Source of the DNA: an uncultured Bacteroidota bacterium
Lineage (GTDB): Bacteria; Bacteroidota; Bacteroidia; Chitinophagales; Chitinophagaceae
Length of the DNA: 10,882 nt
Reading direction: 5' to 3'
Assembly (NCBI GenBank): GCA_903933995.1
Contig: CAIZMD010000007.1
Coordinates: 1 to 10,882 of the forward strand
Shown here: in pieces, positions 7,278 to 10,882 of the stretch
Layout of the letters: each line of letters starts with the position of its first letter
Numbering within the stretch: the stretch's first letter is position 1
Program-made: the position numbers and the translations under genes
The notes under the pieces: generated by a model
Told to the model about the DNA's origin: nothing
Seen by the model: only the letters and a program-made list of their open reading frames with translations
The model's database searches: none

Positions 7278-8168
7278 TCAGTTGCTTTTCTTGAAATTGG
7301 TTAGGAATACTCCTGCAATAATCATTATTGCAGCCACTATTTTTGGAAAATTGATTTGTTCTTCAAAAATTAGCACCGAGGCTATGGTAGCAAAAAAAGG
7401 TTGTGTATAGATAAATGAGCCTGTTACGCTAGCTCCTAGTTTCTTGATCCCAAAATTCATCAATTGATAGGCAAAAAATGTAGCCCCAATGACAACATAA
7501 GACAAACAAAACCAATTTGTAATACTAAATAAATGCCATTGAATACTTGATACAGCGTTCCAACCCAGGGGCACACTAATAAATGCACCAAATAGAAAAA
7601 CCCACTGCAAAATATGTACTGCCGAAAACTTAGCCATCAGTGGTTTAACTAATATAATATAGCTTGAATAACTTACCGCTCCTAGAATAATAAAGAGGTC
7701 GCCCAAACTTTGCTCCTCACTTGAATGGGCCGATAAGTCTCTTGAAAATATCAAAACAGCTCCACCGGAAATACCCAAACAAAGACCCACCACTTTGTAT
7801 ACATTCCATTTTTCTTTTAAGAACCAAGCCGCTAATAAACTGATAGTTATAGGAGTGGTTAAAACCAAAAGAGAAGCATGAATGGGACTAGTTAGTGACA
7901 TTCCTTTAATTGAAAAAGTTTGATTGAGGGTAATACCTGCTATCCCACAAATCAATAATCGCCAATAGTCATTTTTTCCAAACCCTGTTTTTACGGGTTT
8001 CATTAAGTACATGAACCAAAACAGTATACACACAAGTCCAACACGAATAGCTGTTAATGCAATGGCAGGTACCAAAACAGGACTTATCTGCTTTACTGCA
8101 ATCACACTGGTTCCAAAGAAAAAATTGCCCAATAATACCGCTATCCTTGCTCTATTTTGCTCACCCAT
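7278..8168 (-). CDS. EamA/DMT-family inner-membrane transporter
   Basis: A 296-residue protein of the drug/metabolite transporter superfamily, built of two tandem EamA repeats of five helices each (about residues 8-137 and 150-290), ending in the short basic tail FKKSN typical of the family. Members export amino acids, purines, drugs or other small metabolites, or occasionally import them. Family hallmarks visible are the FFFGTSVIAVK helix 1, the conserved P and LAAWFLKEK stretch at the end of the first repeat, and the matching FEEQI stretch in the second. The ATG at 8168 is preferred to a TTG two codons earlier (8174). Placed directly upstream of the aminotransferase and flavin monooxygenase, it is the natural candidate exporter of their product (inference). 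A terminator hairpin ends only 12 bases before its start codon. Confidence 0.9.
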   Translation of the reverse strand: MGEQNRARIAVLLGNFFFGTSVIAVKQISPVLVPAIALTAIRVGLVCILFWFMYLMKPVKTGFGKNDYWRLLICGIAGITLNQTFSIKGMSLTSPIHASLLVLTTPITISLLAAWFLKEKWNVYKVVGLCLGISGGAVLIFSRDLSAHSSEEQSLGDLFIILGAVSYSSYIILVKPLMAKFSAVHILQWVFLFGAFISVPLGWNAVSSIQWHLFSITNWFCLSYVVIGATFFAYQLMNFGIKKLGASVTGSFIYTQPFFATIASVLIFEEQINFPKIVAAIMIIAGVFLTNFKKSN

Positions 8169-8179
8169 ATCCAATAATT

Positions 8180-8212
8180 AAAAGGAGGGGAAACCCATTG
8201 GAATTCCCCTCC
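8180..8212 (-). terminator. Rho-independent terminator after the Gfo/Idh gene
   Basis: A perfect 9-base-pair stem (8184-8192 GGAGGGGAA with 8204-8212 TTCCCCTCC) closes an 11-base loop. On the minus strand the stem is followed directly by TTTTAATTATT, the expected weak T-tract. It lies 21 bases past the Gfo/Idh stop. There is no T-tract on the plus-strand side, so it works leftward only. The T-tract ends 12 bases before the EamA ATG, so readthrough or attenuation would control EamA. Confidence 0.82.
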
Positions 8213-8233
8213 CCAAATTAAACTTACAATGAT

Positions 8234-9589
8234 TTAATATTTGAACGGCTTACCATTGGCCAAAACTTCTTGTGTTTTTTCATCAAAAGTTACTTTCTCT
8301 CCTGTTCTACAAGCAGCATTTGCCATAATGGTAGCAACACTATGATTATAACCGGCTTCCACTGGTGCATTGGGTTGTTTTCTACTTCTAATACATTCCA
8401 TCCAATTTTTAATGTGAGCTGTTGTTAAAACATCTCCTCCTGTATTAGCACCAGCTTCCACTTTAATCATTTCTGACAAACTCAAATCTGGCAAAAGATT
8501 GGGCTGCATTTTCATGGCAGCCGCCATTCCTGCTTTTAATCCCCCCTTAGGAGAAACCTTATTGGTAATCAAATTCAACTCTCCCCCATTGGAATAATAC
8601 AATTCACTTGGATTTTCATCTCCATTATGCATTCTAGACATAAATACAACTTGGAAACCTGTAGCAGGGTCATTTACAGGACCATAGTCAAATACAGCGG
8701 TAATGGTATCCCAGTTTTTCCTACCATCTTTCCATTGATAAATGCCTCCATTAGCTACAACAGATCTTGGATGTGCTAGTCCACTGAACCAATTTACCGT
8801 ATCAATTTGATGACTCATCCATTGTCCTGGCAATCCAGAAGAATATGGCCAGAACAATCTATATTCCAAATACTTTCTTGGGTCAAAATTTTCATAAGGT
8901 CTGTTCATTAAATACCTTTTCCAATCCAAATCAGACTCTTTACACTGAGCTACCAGATCTGGTCTTCTCCACCTACCAGGCTGATTCACATTCCAGGTTA
9001 ATTCTACCATGGTAATAGGACCAAACTTGCCTGACTGAATATAATCAGCAGCAGCAGTATAATTAGGTCCACTTCTTCGCTGGGATCCAATTTGCACAAT
9101 ACTTTTAGATGCTTTAACCGCCTTTAATGCTGCGCGATTGTCTTCCATGGTTTCTGCAAAGGGTTTTTCACAGTACACATCGCAACCTGCTTTTACGGCT
9201 TCAATAGTATGCAATGCGTGTTGAAAATCTGCAGTGCTAATGAATACTGCGTCAACAGACTTACTAGCATACATTTCTTCATTGTTCCTATACCCCACTA
9301 CATCATGCCCCATTTTGTCTTTTAAATAAGCTGCACCATCCTCTCTTCGTTTTTTCCAGATATCAGAAACCCCAACAATATCAAAATTCATTTCTTTGTA
9401 AAACTTCATAAAGGGGGGTATATGAGAACTCCTATGTCTGTCTGAAAAGCCAACCACTCCTACTCTAACACGGTCATTGGCTCCTAGTATATTGGCATAG
9501 CTTTTTGCACTAAGCCCCATGGTACCTACATAAGTACCTACAGCAGCTTTAGCTGTTTGTTTTAAAAAACTTCTCCTTGAATTAGACAT
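8234..9589 (-). CDS. Tat-exported Gfo/Idh/MocA-family NAD(P)-dependent oxidoreductase
   Basis: A 451-residue periplasm-directed member of the glucose-fructose oxidoreductase/inositol dehydrogenase family. A textbook twin-arginine signal SRRSFLK starts at residue 4, with an alanine-rich hydrophobic core to about 30. The Rossmann domain follows (about 41-160) with the family signature CEKPF (140-144; Lys142 is the usual catalytic lysine), then the C-terminal alpha/beta domain with MSHQID (H260) near the active site. The glycine motif reads GVVGFS instead of GxGxxG, lacking the third glycine. Export with bound cofactor is the known reason such enzymes use Tat; members of this group include sugar oxidoreductases and the GH109-type NAD-dependent glycosidases, and the sequence alone does not distinguish these. 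It begins 41 bases after the uxaC stop and probably shares its transcript, ending at the terminator downstream. Confidence 0.92.
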   Translation of the reverse strand: MSNSRRSFLKQTAKAAVGTYVGTMGLSAKSYANILGANDRVRVGVVGFSDRHRSSHIPPFMKFYKEMNFDIVGVSDIWKKRREDGAAYLKDKMGHDVVGYRNNEEMYASKSVDAVFISTADFQHALHTIEAVKAGCDVYCEKPFAETMEDNRAALKAVKASKSIVQIGSQRRSGPNYTAAADYIQSGKFGPITMVELTWNVNQPGRWRRPDLVAQCKESDLDWKRYLMNRPYENFDPRKYLEYRLFWPYSSGLPGQWMSHQIDTVNWFSGLAHPRSVVANGGIYQWKDGRKNWDTITAVFDYGPVNDPATGFQVVFMSRMHNGDENPSELYYSNGGELNLITNKVSPKGGLKAGMAAAMKMQPNLLPDLSLSEMIKVEAGANTGGDVLTTAHIKNWMECIRSRKQPNAPVEAGYNHSVATIMANAACRTGEKVTFDEKTQEVLANGKPFKY

Positions 9590-9630
9590 GGTTATTGATG
9601 TTTAAATGAAATTGTTAATTGGAAAATGCA

Positions 9631-10882
9631 TTACAAGTTAAAATATTCTTTTGCATTAAAATAACAGATATTTTTTAAGATCTCTCCCATCCATTGTTCA
9701 TCATTAGGAAGTAATCCTTTATCCATCTCCTCACCAAAAAGATTACACAAGGTTCTTCTGAAATATTCATGTCTAGGAAAGGATAGAAAACTTCTACTAT
9801 CTGTAATCATACCTATGAATGTACTAATCAAACCCATATTTGATAGGGCATTCATTTGTTTTTCCATTCCATCTTTCTGATCCAAAAACCACCAACCAGA
9901 CCCAAATTGAATTTTCCCTTTTTCAGAACCATCATTAAAATTTCCTAACATGGTTGCAAAAACTTCATTGTCGGAAGGATTAATATTGTATAAGATGGAT
10001 TTACAAAGCTGATTGCTTTTGTCAAGGCTATCTAGAAATCTTGACAAATTAGCTGCCTGAGGAAAATCTCCAATTGAATCAAAGCCACTATTAGCACCAA
10101 GTATTTTATTGAGCCTACTATTATTGTCCCTAATGGGTCCAAGGTGAAATTGTTGTACCCAACCTTTTTGATGATACATTTTACATAGTTCCATCAAAAC
10201 AAATCCCATAAAATGTTCCGGAGCGGAATAGGGAATAGACCTCTGTTTTAGAAACCCTTCAAACTCCATTTCCATAGTTAGTGAAAGCTGAAAATGGCCG
10301 GGCATTTGTTCAAATCCATGATCAGAAACCCTGCAACCATGCTCATGAAAATAATCCACCCTATTTTGCAAAGCATCCAATAAGGTTGGAATATCTTTTA
10401 TAGTAATGCCAGAAGCATTTTCTAATAAACCCAAATAGTGAAAAAAATCAGTTTTTTTTTCAATAAACAAAATCTTATCTGGCCTAAATGATGGAGCAAC
10501 TTTTATGGAAAAATGCTCATCAGCCAATTGTTTGTGATAAGCCAATTTATCCCATGGTTCATCAGTTGTGCCTACATATTCTACTTTAAAGCTTTTCAAC
10601 AAGGATCTAGTGGTAAATGCTGGTGTTTGCAATAATTCGTTGCAGTGTTGATAAATTTTTGGCCCAGAGGATTCATTCAAGTATTCCTTGACACCAAAAA
10701 CATTCTTTAATTCCATATGGGTCCAATGGAAAAGTGGATTGCGCACCGTTTGAGGAACAATTTTTGCCCAATGATGAAACTTCAATTCATCAGAAGCTGA
10801 CCCTGTAATAAACGCTTCGTTTACGCCTAAGGTTCTTTGTGCTCTCCATTTATAATGGTCGCCCTTTAGCCAAATCTCGGTC
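9631..10882 (-). CDS. uxaC: Uronate isomerase (glucuronate/galacturonate isomerase), 5'-truncated by window edge
   Basis: About 416 residues of a roughly 465-470 residue enzyme; the first 50 or so residues, including the metal-binding HCH motif of the amidohydrolase fold, lie beyond the window. The reading frame stays open to base 10882: the segment before 10785 encodes EIWLKGDHYKWRA, a signature stretch of UxaC, so an apparent TTG start at 10785 is not real. Further signatures include NPLFHWTHMELK, GTTDEPWD, HGCRVSDHGF, GWVQQFHLG, FDSIGD, NPSDNEVFATMLGNF and QFGSGWWFLDQKDGM, ending with TDSRSFLSFPRHEYFRR. The cytoplasmic reaction is D-glucuronate to D-fructuronate or D-galacturonate to D-tagaturonate, the entry step of hexuronate breakdown. 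The following Tat-exported oxidoreductase and the more distant acetylesterase agree with use of acidic plant polysaccharides such as glucuronoxylan or pectin. Confidence 0.97.
   Translation of the reverse strand, partial: TEIWLKGDHYKWRAQRTLGVNEAFITGSASDELKFHHWAKIVPQTVRNPLFHWTHMELKNVFGVKEYLNESSGPKIYQHCNELLQTPAFTTRSLLKSFKVEYVGTTDEPWDKLAYHKQLADEHFSIKVAPSFRPDKILFIEKKTDFFHYLGLLENASGITIKDIPTLLDALQNRVDYFHEHGCRVSDHGFEQMPGHFQLSLTMEMEFEGFLKQRSIPYSAPEHFMGFVLMELCKMYHQKGWVQQFHLGPIRDNNSRLNKILGANSGFDSIGDFPQAANLSRFLDSLDKSNQLCKSILYNINPSDNEVFATMLGNFNDGSEKGKIQFGSGWWFLDQKDGMEKQMNALSNMGLISTFIGMITDSRSFLSFPRHEYFRRTLCNLFGEEMDKGLLPNDEQWMGEILKNICYFNAKEYFNL

Noticed and set aside
10452..10460. Run of nine T (nine A in the gene) in uxaC, a possible frameshift site
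   Set aside because: The frame is intact and UxaC homology continues on both sides; the run encodes Lys-Lys in a variable region.
9631..10785. A complete 384-residue UxaC starting at TTG 10785
   Set aside because: The frame continues upstream to the window edge with a strongly conserved UxaC segment, so the gene is truncated by the window and not short.

Overview
The window is a densely packed, all minus-strand stretch of a low-GC member of the Bacteroidota. The evidence is the gene content (two Tat-signal proteins, a SASA-type esterase, uronate isomerase, YjbH/FrnE-like DsbA domain), the near absence of Shine-Dalgarno sequences before start codons, and protein texture like that of Chitinophagaceae. 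The family-level placement is inference. No tRNA, rRNA, CRISPR array, insertion sequence or long repeat is visible, and no gap between genes exceeds about 100 bases.

Read in the direction of transcription (high to low coordinates), the first block is carbohydrate catabolism: the 3' part of uxaC (uronate isomerase) and a Tat-exported Gfo/Idh/MocA oxidoreductase, closed by a clear rho-independent terminator at 8180-8212. Next comes a three-gene cassette (8168-4067): an EamA/DMT transporter, a PLP-dependent class I/II aminotransferase or C-S-lyase-like enzyme with a GTG start, and an unusual 650-residue fusion of a flavin monooxygenase to a DsbA/YjbH-like thioredoxin domain. The last two overlap by 4 bases (ATGA). 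A secreted sialate/acetyl-xylan-type O-acetylesterase follows, which fits the uxaC block functionally better than the cassette.

The final block (1961-1) holds a Tat/lipobox Rieske [2Fe-2S] protein, a small three-helix membrane protein of unknown family, a CbpA-like DnaJ co-chaperone, and the 5' part of a cupin protein that lacks the usual metal-binding histidines.

The best candidate for something undescribed is the cassette at 4067-8168. A PLP enzyme, a flavin hydroxylase physically joined to a CxxC redox domain, and a small-molecule exporter together look like a minimal pathway for making or detoxifying an amino-acid-derived, possibly sulfur-containing metabolite. That pathway reading is inference; the fusion and the gene overlap are seen directly.
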